A stretch of DNA of 64,000 nt from Bacteroidota bacterium (GCA_018266435.1 JAFEAL010000005.1:310001-374000), one strand, 5' to 3'. Positions 8,216 through 17,157 are shown, counted from the first letter of the stretch. Notes: generated from the letters alone by a model not told the origin. Translations and numbers: made by a program.

Positions 8216-8854
8216 ATGGCAGTACGATTAGGAGATGTAGCCCCGGATTTTCAAGCAGAAACCTCGGTGGGTAAAATCAATTTTCATGAGTGGCTCGGCA
8301 ATGGATGGGGCGTGTTGTTTTCTCATCCGGCAGACTTTACACCGGTATGCACCACTGAATTAGGAGCAGTAGCTAAATTGCGTGCTGAGTTTGACAAACG
8401 CAATGTAAAAGTAGTAGCCCTGAGCACGGATACAGTGGACTCACACAATAAATGGATTGGCGACATAGATGAAACGCAAAAGACCCATGTTAACTTTCCG
8501 ATTATAGCCGACCCTGATTTTAAAGTATCCAATTTATACGACATGATTCATCCACAGGTGAGCGACAAGTTTACCGTACGCTCGGTGTTTGTGATCGGCC
8601 CGGATAAAAAAGTGAAACTAACCATTACCTACCCGGCATCTACCGGTAGAAATTTTGACGAAATCCTCCGCGTGATTGACAGCCTGCAGCTAACGGCCAA
8701 ATACAGTGTGGCCACCCCGGCCGATTGGAAACAAGGTCAAGATGTTATTATTTCCACAGTCGTGAAAGACGAAGAGATACCCGGCAAATTTCCGAAGGGA
8801 TATACGCGCATTAAACCGTACCTGCGCACCACCCCGCAACCTAATTTGAATTGA
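8216..8854 (+). CDS. 1-Cys peroxiredoxin (Prx6 type)
   Basis: This 212-residue thiol peroxidase reduces hydrogen peroxide and alkyl hydroperoxides in the cytoplasm. The peroxidatic cysteine is Cys45 in the motif HPADFTPVCTTE; it is the only cysteine in the protein, so a 1-Cys mechanism with an external thiol is expected. The extended C-terminal region (VATPADWKQGQDVIIS, then GYTRIKPYLRTTPQP) is characteristic of the Prx6 subgroup. The gene follows an Rrf2 regulator and ends in a strong intrinsic terminator, so it forms a short regulated unit. Confidence 0.95.
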   Translation: MAVRLGDVAPDFQAETSVGKINFHEWLGNGWGVLFSHPADFTPVCTTELGAVAKLRAEFDKRNVKVVALSTDTVDSHNKWIGDIDETQKTHVNFPIIADPDFKVSNLYDMIHPQVSDKFTVRSVFVIGPDKKVKLTITYPASTGRNFDEILRVIDSLQLTAKYSVATPADWKQGQDVIISTVVKDEEIPGKFPKGYTRIKPYLRTTPQPNLN

Positions 8855-8858
8855 AACT

Positions 8859-8886
8859 AGCCCCGGATTTTTTTCGGGGCTTTTTT
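8859..8886 (+). terminator. Intrinsic terminator after peroxiredoxin
   Basis: AGCCCCG (8859-8865) pairs with CGGGGCT (8875-8881) around a T-rich loop and is followed by a run of T (8882-8886). It begins four bases after the peroxiredoxin stop codon. Confidence 0.85.
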
Positions 8887-9044
8887 ATGTGGCACAAAAA
8901 TGCTGCACATACTCAGTTATTACAGTTGTCTTTTCATTGCCCGGGCATGGGTTAACCGGTAGCAATAGTGAATGGTTATTTTTAAAAAAGAAGATAAAGA
9001 AACAACTTTATGCGGGCAATGCCCCAACCAACTAAAACTGCAAC

Positions 9045-9227
9045 ATGAAAAAAACCTACTTATTGATTACCACAGGCCTGCTGGTAATGGCTGTAACCCT
9101 ATGGAATTTTAATATGACCATTAATAACAAAGGACACTATTTCGTTAACGGCATTCTTTGCGGAATTGGAATAAGCCTGATCGCTTCTCAAATTTTGATC
9201 TTAAAAAGATCAAAAGGCAAAGATTGA
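9045..9227 (+). CDS. Small membrane protein, unknown
   Basis: This 60-residue protein has two hydrophobic stretches (about residues 5-22 and 33-52) flanked by basic residues (MKKTY at the start, KRSKGKD at the end). It has no family I recognise. The codon pattern and ATG start are reasonable, and it sits about 60 bases ahead of the export operon on the same strand, but nothing ties it to that operon functionally. Confidence 0.5.
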   Translation: MKKTYLLITTGLLVMAVTLWNFNMTINNKGHYFVNGILCGIGISLIASQILILKRSKGKD

Positions 9228-9288
9228 GAACTACCCCCAAGAGGTAAGAAACGTAGTAACGTACCATTTTGTACCTTGTTTTTTTGAA

Positions 9289-10362
9289 ATGATGAAATAT
9301 TTCTTTTTTCTTTTTCTGTTGCTGCTCGGTTGTGGTAGCCGCAGTACACTTCAACCCAAGATAAAGTCGGTAGTAGAGGCAGTATATGCCTCCGGTTTTG
9401 TAGTTTCCAAAGACGAATACCAAATTTTTTCGCAAGTAGATGGGTACGTGACAGAAATCCTCGCTCACGAAGGCGACCTGGTAAAGAAGAATCAAACTAT
9501 TTTGATTATAGAAGGACAACAACAAACCGCACGCTACCACATTGCCAGAGAAAATTATGAGTTGGCTTTAAAAAATAACCGAAAAGACTCACCCGTATTG
9601 CTCGAGGCAAAAGCAGCCTTGAAAGCAGCCCAATCCAAATTGGCATTTGATTCGCTCAACTACGTACGCTTCGAAAATCTTTGGAAGAATAATGCCACCA
9701 AACAAACTGACTATGACCGCGCCAAACTTTCGTACGACAACTCACAGTCTGACTACCAGTTGCAACACAACCGATATCTTAAAATTAAAGATCAGCTGGC
9801 AGCAGATTTAGCCACGGCACAAAACAACTTGCGCATCTCTTCCGAAGAATCAGATCGGTATGTAATCAAAAGTAATTTTGACGGGCGTGTGTATAAAGTT
9901 TTAAAAGAAAGGGGAGAGTTGGTGAGGCGAACAGAAGCACTGGCCACCGTGGGGCGTAATGAAGCCTTTTATTTGCAACTGAGTGTGGATGAATTGGATA
10001 TTCGAAGGGTGAAAGAAAACCAGAAGATCAAAGTAAAAATTGATGCATACGGTGATAAAATTTTTGAAGCTACCGTTATTAAAATATACCCGATGGTGAA
10101 CCAGCGCGAGCAGGCCCTGCGCGTAGATGCCGATTTCTCTGAACCATTACCCGATGGTTTTTCGGGGCTTGCCGTAGAGGCTAACATCATCATCCGCGAA
10201 AAAGAAAACGCACTTATCATACCTAAATCCTGTTTGCTGCCGGGCGACTCAGTCATGACAGCCGACAAAATAAAAATAAAAGTGAAGCGCGGCATCGAAA
10301 CACTGGACGAGGTGGAAATTGTTTCGGGCATTGATGCTCACACCAAATTAATCAGCAAGTAA
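9289..10362 (+). CDS. HlyD/MacA-type periplasmic adaptor lipoprotein
   Basis: This 357-residue membrane-fusion protein begins with a lipobox signal (LLLLGCGS, Cys near residue 16). The lipoyl half-motifs flank a long coiled-coil hairpin: VDGYVTEILAHEGDLVKKNQ, then about 100 helical residues, then SNFDGRVYKVLKERGELV, followed by the beta-barrel part with VDELDIRRVKENQKIKVKI. Such adaptors link an inner-membrane transporter to an outer-membrane channel. Its stop overlaps the permease start by one base (TAATG), so adaptor, permease and ATPase form one operon of MacAB type. No TolC gene is adjacent. The substrate is unknown. Confidence 0.88.
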   Translation: MMKYFFFLFLLLLGCGSRSTLQPKIKSVVEAVYASGFVVSKDEYQIFSQVDGYVTEILAHEGDLVKKNQTILIIEGQQQTARYHIARENYELALKNNRKDSPVLLEAKAALKAAQSKLAFDSLNYVRFENLWKNNATKQTDYDRAKLSYDNSQSDYQLQHNRYLKIKDQLAADLATAQNNLRISSEESDRYVIKSNFDGRVYKVLKERGELVRRTEALATVGRNEAFYLQLSVDELDIRRVKENQKIKVKIDAYGDKIFEATVIKIYPMVNQREQALRVDADFSEPLPDGFSGLAVEANIIIREKENALIIPKSCLLPGDSVMTADKIKIKVKRGIETLDEVEIVSGIDAHTKLISK

Positions 10363-11624
10363 TGGCAGCCAGTGGATTGAAATTATCATTTGAAATTGCC
10401 CGGGTGCATTTGTTGAGCAAACCCAAACAAACCATAATTGCCATGTTGGGGGTTACGTTTGGTATCGCCATGTTTATTGCGTTGGTTGGCTTGATGACCG
10501 GCCTGAATGATTTTACCGAAGAAATTACCATGACCTCTTCGCCCGATATACACATCTATAAGGATGTAACTGAACCGAGAAAAACAATTTTAGAAGAACT
10601 ATGGCCAAACGTGCTGGTGTCGGTACATAGTCAAAAACCAAAAAATGAAATGACCAAAGTACGCAATGCCAGCCGCATCGTGGAGATCATTCGCAAAAAC
10701 AGTTTGGTACGCGGGGTGGCACCAGCACTTTCGTCACAAGTATTTTACAACTACGGCCCGGTACAACTCAACGGCACCATTTTAGGTGTTGATATTTTAC
10801 AGGAAGACAAACTTTTTGATCTGAAATCGAAAATGAAAAACGGCCGCATTGAAGAGTTATTGGCCAATCGTGAAGGCATAATTATGGGCAGTGGTATTGC
10901 CAAAAAACTGGATGTCAAAAAAAATGACCGCGTGGTAATCACCACACCCGAAGGTTACACCATGACCCTTAAAGTAGTGGGTATTTTTCAAATGGGTATA
11001 GGCGTGGTTGATAATGTGCGCAGCTACGCAAACATCAGCACCGTACAAACCATTTTGCAGCAAGATGCCAGTTACATTACCGACATCAATATTAAATTGA
11101 AAGACCGGCATATTGCCAAAAACGTAGCTCAAGAACTTCAATCAGAACTAAATACCAAAGCCGAAGATTGGGAAACGGCCAATGCTACCTTTTTAACGGG
11201 TGTCATTATCCGCAACATCATCACCTATGCCGTATCGGTAACGTTACTCATTGTGGCAGGCTTTGGTATTTATAATATTTTAAACATGACCATCTATAAC
11301 AAAATGAAAGACATTGCTATTTTAAAAGCAATGGGGTTTGCCGGTGGAGATGTGAAAAGTATTTTTATTATTCAATCACTGATCATCGGGTTGGTCGGTG
11401 CAGTAGCCGGGTTAATCATAGGATACGGGTTGTCGGTGGCTATTTCAAAAGCACCTTTTAATGGAGGAGACATTGTAAGCCTGGATCATTTTCCAGTCAA
11501 TTTTGATCCAAAATTTTATGTAATCGGAGTTGTGTTTGGTATAGCCACCACAGCCATAGCAGGCTACATGCCCTCGCGCAAAGCATCAAAAATAGACCCG
11601 ATCGAAATTCTCAGAGGACAGTAG
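10362..11624 (+). CDS. MacB/FtsX-like ABC transporter permease
   Basis: This 420-residue permease has the MacB topology: one N-terminal transmembrane helix (residues about 20-45), a large periplasmic domain (about 50-270), and three C-terminal helices ending in the FtsX domain with IYNKMKDIAILKAMGF and GYMPSRKASKIDPIEILRG. MacB-type proteins do not transport through the membrane; they drive periplasmic adaptors mechanically. The ATPase is on a separate gene one base downstream. Confidence 0.9.
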   Translation: MAASGLKLSFEIARVHLLSKPKQTIIAMLGVTFGIAMFIALVGLMTGLNDFTEEITMTSSPDIHIYKDVTEPRKTILEELWPNVLVSVHSQKPKNEMTKVRNASRIVEIIRKNSLVRGVAPALSSQVFYNYGPVQLNGTILGVDILQEDKLFDLKSKMKNGRIEELLANREGIIMGSGIAKKLDVKKNDRVVITTPEGYTMTLKVVGIFQMGIGVVDNVRSYANISTVQTILQQDASYITDINIKLKDRHIAKNVAQELQSELNTKAEDWETANATFLTGVIIRNIITYAVSVTLLIVAGFGIYNILNMTIYNKMKDIAILKAMGFAGGDVKSIFIIQSLIIGLVGAVAGLIIGYGLSVAISKAPFNGGDIVSLDHFPVNFDPKFYVIGVVFGIATTAIAGYMPSRKASKIDPIEILRGQ

Positions 11625-11625
11625 C

Positions 11626-12300
11626 ATGACCCCCGTTTTGGTAACTAAAAAAATCAGCAAGTATTTTTATGAACCCGAAAAATTTCAGGTGCTGAAAGAA
11701 ATTGACCTCACGGTAAACCGTGGAGAGTTTTTAGCACTGGTAGGAAAATCCGGCTGCGGAAAATCTACCTTAATGTACGTGCTCTCCACCATGGACACTG
11801 ACTACGAAGGCGAACTGCAAATAGCCGAACAAACCCTGACCGGAAAAAGCCAAAATGAATTGTCGGCTTTTCGAAATGCACACATAGGTTTTGTTTTTCA
11901 GTTTCACTACCTGTTGCCGGAGTTTACTGTTTTACAAAATGTGATGATGCCCGCATTGAAGTTGGGAAAATTCTCGCGGCAAGAAGTAGAGTCAAAAGCC
12001 ATGCAACGGTTAAAGACATTGGGTGTTGACGAACACGCACATAAACCCTCGAGTAAACTTTCAGGTGGTCAGCAACAGCGCGTGGCCATTGCCCGTGCAC
12101 TTATTAATGACCCTGACATTATTATGGGCGATGAGCCTACCGGTAACCTGGACAGCTACAATACCCAACTGGTATTTGATATCTTTAATCAACTAACACA
12201 CGAGTATAAACAAACAATCATTGCCGTAACTCACGATGAAGATTTTGCTTCTAAAACCGATCGCATCGTGCAAATGAGTGATGGAAGGATAGTCGGGTGA
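11626..12300 (+). CDS. LolD/MacB-type ABC transporter ATPase
   Basis: This 224-residue ATPase powers the permease encoded directly upstream (gap of one base). It carries Walker A GKSGCGKST (residues about 40-48), the Q-loop in FVFQFHYLLPEF, the signature LSGGQQQR, Walker B IIMGDEPTGNLD and the switch histidine in AVTHDEDFA. The layout is that of the LolD/MacB clade. No partner outside the three-gene operon is evident. Confidence 0.93.
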   Translation: MTPVLVTKKISKYFYEPEKFQVLKEIDLTVNRGEFLALVGKSGCGKSTLMYVLSTMDTDYEGELQIAEQTLTGKSQNELSAFRNAHIGFVFQFHYLLPEFTVLQNVMMPALKLGKFSRQEVESKAMQRLKTLGVDEHAHKPSSKLSGGQQQRVAIARALINDPDIIMGDEPTGNLDSYNTQLVFDIFNQLTHEYKQTIIAVTHDEDFASKTDRIVQMSDGRIVG

Positions 12301-12342
12301 TTGCATACACTATCTTTTGATTCTTTATAATTTTACCGGATA

Positions 12343-12729
12343 ATGAAAGACTACAAAAAATATTTTATCATCAACGCCCCGCCACAGGATGTTTACCTTG
12401 CCTTGACTAACCCGCTTACCCTACAACTGTGGACAGGCGATGAGGTTGAAATGAACACCGAGCCGGGTAGTGAGTTTTCATTGTGGGGAGGAAATATCAC
12501 AGGAAAAAACATAGCGTTTGAACCTGATAAAAAAATTGTGCAGCAATGGTACTTTGGCGCACAAAAGGAAGACTCAATCGTGACCATCAAACTTCATGAA
12601 GATAAAAAAGGAACCTCATTGGAGCTACGCCATACCAACATACCCGATGAAGCATTTGAGGATATAGTAGAAGGATGGAACGAAGTTTACCTGGCTTCGT
12701 TGCAAGAATTTTATGGGGAAGAAAACTGA
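12343..12729 (+). CDS. SRPBCC (AHSA1-like) domain protein
   Basis: This 128-residue cytoplasmic protein is a single helix-grip SRPBCC domain: KKYFIINAPPQDVYLALTNP, LQLWTGDEVEMNTEPGSEF, LWGGNITGKNIAFEPDKKIV and the C-terminal helix DIVEGWNEVYLASLQEF. The AHSA1-like branch includes ligand-binding and Hsp90-activator-like proteins; many bacterial members have no known role. It follows the ABC operon by 42 bases and could be read through from it. Confidence 0.8.
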   Translation: MKDYKKYFIINAPPQDVYLALTNPLTLQLWTGDEVEMNTEPGSEFSLWGGNITGKNIAFEPDKKIVQQWYFGAQKEDSIVTIKLHEDKKGTSLELRHTNIPDEAFEDIVEGWNEVYLASLQEFYGEEN

Positions 12730-13040
12730 TGGGTTGCAAACCTGATTTGACTAACTCAGTACATGCTTTTAAATAGAACAACCCCAGCAAAGAAGCTTTC
12801 AATGAAATAGTCGGGGTGAGATGATGATAACCCTTCTCACAACCCTCTATTTATCAATACTTTGTAAGAACATTTTTTAGCAGTTCACCGAATAGTTCAC
12901 CAGATTTTAAATACGCCAATGTGAATTATCCGTTATGTGAAAGAAACTCATGTAAAGATAAGATTTGAATTTGATTTGAAGAAAAGAAAATGACCCAAAA
13001 GACTTCAAAATCTATTGAGTCATTTTCAACGTGAAAGGGT
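12730..13040. other. Gene-poor gap before the RadC-like gene
   Basis: This 311-base stretch carries no ORF I trust. A 9-base inverted repeat (GAAAATGAC 12986-12994, GTCATTTTC 13019-13027) near the end of the RadC-like gene could act as a weak terminator for it. Base composition is more AT-rich than in the genes on the left, as expected at the edge of an accessory patch. Confidence 0.4.
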
Positions 13041-13508
13041 TTACAGCAACCCTTCGTCAGCGAACGAATAGTAACCCTCGGTGGTAACTATTATATGGTC
13101 AAGTAATTGGATTTCTAAAAACCTTCCGCCTTCTCTTAACTTCCTAGTCAGGTCAATATCTTGCTGACTTGGTTTCATATTTCCAGAAGGATGATTGTGA
13201 GCTACTATCACTCCGCAAGCATTGGCTTTTAGTGCGGAAACAAAGATCATTTTCGGATCAGCTACAGTTCCGGTAGCACTTCCAGTGGAAACTTCAAAAA
13301 TTCCCAAAACCTTGTTTGCTCTGTTTAGCAACAACACCTTGAACTGTTCGCACAATTCAATCTTGGCACTGTCCCAATTTTCCAACAGAATTTCATAAGC
13401 ATCTTTTGATGCATTCACTTTTGGTCGTAACGATGGTTTGACGTTCGACTTGTAAGCGAGATAGATTTCAGCAACTTCCAACAGACTTTTTGCATTTGTG
13501 TTTTCCAT
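13041..13508 (-). CDS. radC: RadC-like JAB-domain protein
   Basis: This 155-residue protein is the Bacteroidota short form of RadC, lacking the N-terminal helix-hairpin-helix part of the 220-residue form. The JAMM metalloprotease site is complete: the glutamate in LGIFEVSTGS, then VAHNHPSGNMKPSQQD with both histidines, the serine and the aspartate. Despite the name, a role in repair is not established; the short form is often found in integrated mobile regions of this phylum, which fits the accessory look of the neighbourhood. No relaxase or integrase is visible nearby. Confidence 0.85.
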   Translation of the reverse strand: MENTNAKSLLEVAEIYLAYKSNVKPSLRPKVNASKDAYEILLENWDSAKIELCEQFKVLLLNRANKVLGIFEVSTGSATGTVADPKMIFVSALKANACGVIVAHNHPSGNMKPSQQDIDLTRKLREGGRFLEIQLLDHIIVTTEGYYSFADEGLL

Positions 13509-13538
13509 AATCGTTTGAATTAATTATGGTGCACAGGC

Positions 13539-13659
13539 AGGCTTATGACAGAATTTGCGCAAGGAGGAACGGAATAAATGGGGGTTCCTGGAAGCGATAG
13601 CTGGAAGGGGGAAACCGTTTATGCCGTAGTTCCTTGCAAGCATATTCAGGCATAAGCCT
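13539..13659. repeat. Inverted repeat pair upstream of the RadC-like gene
   Basis: AGGCTTATG at 13539-13547 and CATAAGCCT at 13651-13659 are perfect inverted copies, about 103 bases apart, in the divergent region between the RadC-like gene and the frameshifted gene. They may bound a small structured or regulatory element. Confidence 0.4.
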
Positions 13660-13716
13660 AAATTAGTACCAATGATTAATGAGAGATATTAACTGTTAAC
13701 TTATACACAGCTACTT

Positions 13717-14744
13717 ATGAACAATAAATCATTAATTAACCAATTAGAACTGTCATACAGTCCTTTGTGCAATAGGGACTTTACAATTCTCAGAGATGAC
13801 GAAATAATACAAAAAGCAATTGAGTTCAGTAACTTTTTATTATTGCACAACGCCCGGTTATTAGGTTTGATAACTTTTATATAAACAATGACGACCACGC
13901 AATACATTTTGAAATAAGACAAAATGAGAATCCCAGTGTCTTGAAATGCAGAGTACCACTATTTCAGGAATGCATTGCGCCTAACCCAGATATGGGAGTG
14001 GATTTGCATGTCGGCTCGAATAATGATCGAGTACCATTGCCAAAGGAATTTCCCTTGAACAATATTCATGGTGTGAAGTTTCTTGAAGTAGACCCTGATG
14101 ACGAAAGAAAGAAAACATTTTTGGTCTGGTTCACGCCTGAAAAATTCTTGCAGAATTATTGGCGTGATTTAGTCACAGGAGAAATTCACGGCAATATTCA
14201 CGATTTCACTAAATATAAAGTTCACTATGTGGGCCAATCTACGAAACAAGAAATTTGGGAACGCCTAACTGGTCACGATAAGCTTCAAGACATACTATCT
14301 CTTGAATTTCCTTTTTGCTATGGAGACTTGCCAACACACGAAATCGCAGTTCTTCCATTTAATTTTAGAGAAAATCTAAACATAACTACTTTTGGCGGGG
14401 ACTCAGCCTTTGACGACTTTAACGCTGCTCTCCAAGGTAAGGATTTGCCAGACCAAAGGTCAATTTATCTCGATGCGGAAAAGGCTTTGATTCATGCGAT
14501 GCTTCCGAAATACAATGAAGAACTGTTCAAGAATTATCCAAAGAGCAAAGACGGACTTGAAAAGCACAATTTCAATAGCATTTCATATTCGTTCATGGAT
14601 CCGATCAGTTTAGTCTATGAAAATGGTGAAATTCGTGGAGGTTTGTCACCTTGGGGTGGGGACTCAATTCGGGTATTGAATAGTAAAACGGTAGACCTTA
14701 TTAAGTACAATGACAAGGCTCAATCCGATTCTCCCAAAACGTAA
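13717..14744 (+). pseudogene. Unrecognised accessory gene with apparent frameshift
   Basis: The main reading frame (to 14744, about 300 residues) has no ATG at its start; its first listed start is a TTG at 13941, but the frame is open and protein-like upstream to about 13840 (FDNFYINNDDHAIHFEIRQ). A second frame from the ATG at 13717 gives 55 residues (MNNKSLINQLELSYSPLCNR and on) and ends at TAA just after the other frame begins. Both look like one gene broken by loss of one base near 13860. No family is recognised; the longer part has HYVGQSTKQEIWERLTGHDK and ITTFGGDSAFDDFN. A sequencing error is equally possible. Confidence 0.55.
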
Positions 14745-14770
14745 CACACCCAACCATTCTTACCGACAAG

Positions 14771-14898
14771 CCGCCAATTGCGCTTGTTGCGGAGCGTTTG
14801 TCAAGGGTGACGATTCCGCTGAAAAAAGTAAAAATCAGATCGGCACTTGCCTTGCCCTTGACAAACGTTGCGCAACAGGCCTACCTTTGGCTTGGCGG
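14771..14898. repeat. Long imperfect hairpin
   Basis: Three nested stems pair in register: CCGCCAA (14771-14777) with TTGGCGG (14892-14898), TGTTGCG (14785-14791) with CGCAACA (14871-14877), and CGTTTGTCAAGGG (14795-14807) with CCCTTGACAAACG (14855-14867). The middle and inner stems are separated by a symmetric 3x3 internal loop. The right arm is the part repeated at 15263. Confidence 0.7.
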
Positions 14899-14908
14899 TG
14901 AAATGGTC
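14871..14908. repeat. 38-bp direct repeat, copy 1
   Basis: This copy and the one at 15263-15300 agree at 36 of 38 positions. The repeat begins CGCAACAGGCCTACCTTTGG and contains TACCTTTG, an exact match to the Bacteroidota -7 promoter box; in this copy a TTG lies 21 bases upstream of it. Confidence 0.75.
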
Positions 14909-15057
14909 ATCTTTTTTGTGCGTTTGATTAGTCAATGAATCATGGCAAAGGTTTTGTTGAATGTGTGATTCCATAGTGATTAAGAAATTAAATCGCACTT
15001 TCGACAAGGGCTTTGCCGCTTAACATTTAGAATCTATTGTCGGAATTTTTAGGAACT

Positions 15058-15111
15058 ATGCCAAAGCGGTTGCCCCTTTTGAAAACATTGTGCGGCCAAC
15101 CGCTTTGGCAT
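15058..15111. repeat. 15-base-stem hairpin
   Basis: ATGCCAAAGCGGTTG (15058-15072) is perfectly complementary to CAACCGCTTTGGCAT (15097-15111), with a 24-base loop. It lies between the two copies of the direct repeat. No T-run follows on either side. Confidence 0.75.
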
Positions 15112-15262
15112 TGTTCAGGTAAATCTTCTAAATAACTAAAGAAATCCATCAGCACTTGTCACCGATACAACTGGGCATCATCTTTTCAAACTCAAAGTTT
15201 TCTCACATGTATTTTTCCAGAGAGGTCTTTAGTTTTGATTTAGTAACTTGATGGAAAGGTTT

Positions 15263-15300
15263 CGCAACAGGCCTACCTTTGGCTTGGCGATGAGATGGTC
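15263..15300. repeat. 38-bp direct repeat, copy 2
   Basis: Second copy of the 14871-14908 repeat, two mismatches, same orientation, 392 bases further on. The left arm of the first copy's hairpin is not present here, so only the right half was duplicated or retained. Confidence 0.75.
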
Positions 15301-15462
15301 TTCCTTAAATGAAATTTAAGATAATATTTTCCATTTGAAACACTCTTGGTAAGAACCTCGGTGACAATAGTTAATACCTAAATTTGTCTTTTTACGTTCG
15401 TGCTTTTTAAAAGCCAATCCACATTGTCAATACATTATAGAAAGTATTGTTAGATTAGCTTT

Positions 15463-16500
15463 ATGAAGATAATTTTTATTGCATTCTTTTTTTGGCTATT
15501 TCAAGCAGGATTTGGCCAGCCGTCACAAATCGGCCCTGGAGAGCAACCTCAACTGTCATTAGATGCTAAAGGTATCATAAGGTTAGTTTATGGTGAAGGA
15601 GAGAAAATATTCTATTCTGTTTCTTTTGATCATGGCATTTCATTTTCAAAGCCGACCGTAATCGGTGAAATAAGTGGAATGCATCTGGGAATGACAAGAG
15701 GCCCACAACTCGCCAGTTCGAAAGATTATTCTATCGTCACTGCTATGGATAGGAAAGGTGACATCCATTCCTTCCGATTAGACCACCAAAAGAAAACGTG
15801 GAGCATCACTAAGAATGTCAATGATGTGGAAGGGTCAGCCCCCGAAGGATTGATGAGCGTGACTGCGGATGAATCAAACAATTTTTATGCCGTTTGGTTG
15901 GATGCGAGAGAAGACAAGAATAACAAAATTACCTTTTCGATGTTAACCAAAAATGGTTCATGGTCTAAAAATAAAATCGTTTATAAATCTCCGGACAAGA
16001 CCATATGCGAATGCTGCAAACCATCCATTGCTATTAGAGGCAAGAATGTTTCGTTGATGTTCAGGAATTGGATTAATGGCTCTCGGGACTTGCATTTGAT
16101 AACATCCTCTGATGGTGGCGCAAAGTTTGGAAATGTAAGAAAGCTTGGAAATGGAACATGGAAGTTAAAAGGGTGTCCAATGGATGGTGGCGGATTATTG
16201 ATGGATGACAAAAATGTCATCCATACAGTATGGCAACGGGAGGGTGTCGTGTATTACGACCAGCCTAATCAAGCTGAGAATAAAATAGCCGATGGCAGAA
16301 GCTGTGGTCTTTTTGGAAGCTCAACTCCTTTTATGACTTGGCAAAAAGATGGCCGAATTTATGGGCATTCACTTAATGATGAAAGTGAAATAAATATTGG
16401 CGAGGGCACTGCTGTAAGCGTTATCCAGTTGAGCAATAAGGTTTTTTTTGCAGCTTGGGAGCATGAAGAAAAAATACTTTTCAGAAAACTTGAACTGTGA
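15463..16500 (+). CDS. Exported BNR/sialidase-like beta-propeller with CxCC and GCP motifs
   Basis: This 345-residue protein has a signal peptide (residues 1-19, ending AGFGQ) and a chain of Asp-box-like repeats (YSVSFDHGISFSKP, ITSSDGGAKFGNV) typical of six- or seven-bladed sialidase-fold propellers. Two conserved Cys motifs stand out, CECCKPSIAI and GCPMDGG, and both recur in the minus-strand protein at 17158-18366 (CDCCQTSAAI, GCPVNGP), so the two are paralogues. Sialidase activity is not implied: I see no arginine triad. In this copper setting the cysteines could bind metal or form disulfides, which is inference. It converges on the DUF2911 gene with a 24-base gap. Confidence 0.7.
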   Translation: MKIIFIAFFFWLFQAGFGQPSQIGPGEQPQLSLDAKGIIRLVYGEGEKIFYSVSFDHGISFSKPTVIGEISGMHLGMTRGPQLASSKDYSIVTAMDRKGDIHSFRLDHQKKTWSITKNVNDVEGSAPEGLMSVTADESNNFYAVWLDAREDKNNKITFSMLTKNGSWSKNKIVYKSPDKTICECCKPSIAIRGKNVSLMFRNWINGSRDLHLITSSDGGAKFGNVRKLGNGTWKLKGCPMDGGGLLMDDKNVIHTVWQREGVVYYDQPNQAENKIADGRSCGLFGSSTPFMTWQKDGRIYGHSLNDESEINIGEGTAVSVIQLSNKVFFAAWEHEEKILFRKLEL

Positions 16501-16524
16501 TTTGCTGTTGCCCGCCTATTCTGT

Positions 16525-17139
16525 TTACAACTTGGTTGACACTGGTAACGAAATTTCCAGCATTTCCCAATAAATGACGACCTCCCCTTCGGTGGCATTC
16601 TCAGATTCAATCATATAGCGAAGTCTCTCCTGGTTATCCCTTTCGATTTCCGGTTTTACCTTTATACGTGCCACATCATCTTTGCGGTCATAGTTATCGG
16701 CAAGGTGCTGATCCCAATTTTTATTGATGATGATTGTCCACTCTTCTTTTCCGGGAATGGAGAACAGGGCATACTTCCCCGCAGGAATTGTCACTCCTCC
16801 AATCTTTACATCACGACTGAATTCTATGCTCGTTGCTTTATGCGCACCGGTTACCCAAACATTATCGTATGGCACAAGACCGCCCCAGATCACGCGGCCC
16901 CGAACGGCTGGCGAATGATAATCGATGGTGATGCTTACGTCACCAATATCCCCAGAGGCCTTTGCTTTCAGGCTTCCTTTCAAAGTATCGGGCTCAATCT
17001 GCTTTTCAATCACGCGAATCTCTTCGTTTTTGGATGCAGTTGCGGGCATGGTTTGATTTGCTTCTTTGCTGCTCTTTGTTTTCGAGCAGCTAACCATAAA
17101 TAATAGAATGAAGACAGTGATGCTAGTAAATGTTTTCAT
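16525..17139 (-). CDS. DUF2911 lipoprotein
   Basis: This 204-residue protein has a lipobox (LLFMVSCSKT, Cys near residue 18). The DUF2911 domain is recognisable by SITIDYHSPAVRGRVIWGGL, YDNVWVTGAHKATSIEFSRD and GGVTIPAGKYALFSIPGKEE. The function of this family is unknown. It is the last gene of the long minus-strand copper run, 18 bases after the propeller lipoprotein gene, so it is probably an envelope component of the same system. Confidence 0.85.
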   Translation of the reverse strand: MKTFTSITVFILLFMVSCSKTKSSKEANQTMPATASKNEEIRVIEKQIEPDTLKGSLKAKASGDIGDVSITIDYHSPAVRGRVIWGGLVPYDNVWVTGAHKATSIEFSRDVKIGGVTIPAGKYALFSIPGKEEWTIIINKNWDQHLADNYDRKDDVARIKVKPEIERDNQERLRYMIESENATEGEVVIYWEMLEISLPVSTKL

Positions 17140-17157
17140 AGTCGTAGTTGGAAAGAG

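Larger units (their letters stand above)
14745..15462. other. 718-base gene-free region with hairpins and a direct repeat
   Basis: No credible ORF is present on either strand. The region contains a long imperfect hairpin (14771-14898), a 38-bp direct repeat (14871-14908 and 15263-15300) and a second 15-base-stem hairpin (15058-15111). It therefore looks like a cluster of small repeated elements rather than degraded coding sequence. Confidence 0.6.

Noticed and set aside
14801-15007. 68-residue minus-strand frame in the repeat region
   Set aside because: Most of it lies in hairpin sequence and the product has no sign of being a real protein.
14745-15300. Integron attC sites
   Set aside because: The arms do not show the RYYYAAC/GTTRRRY pattern with the expected spacing, and no integron integrase is in the window.
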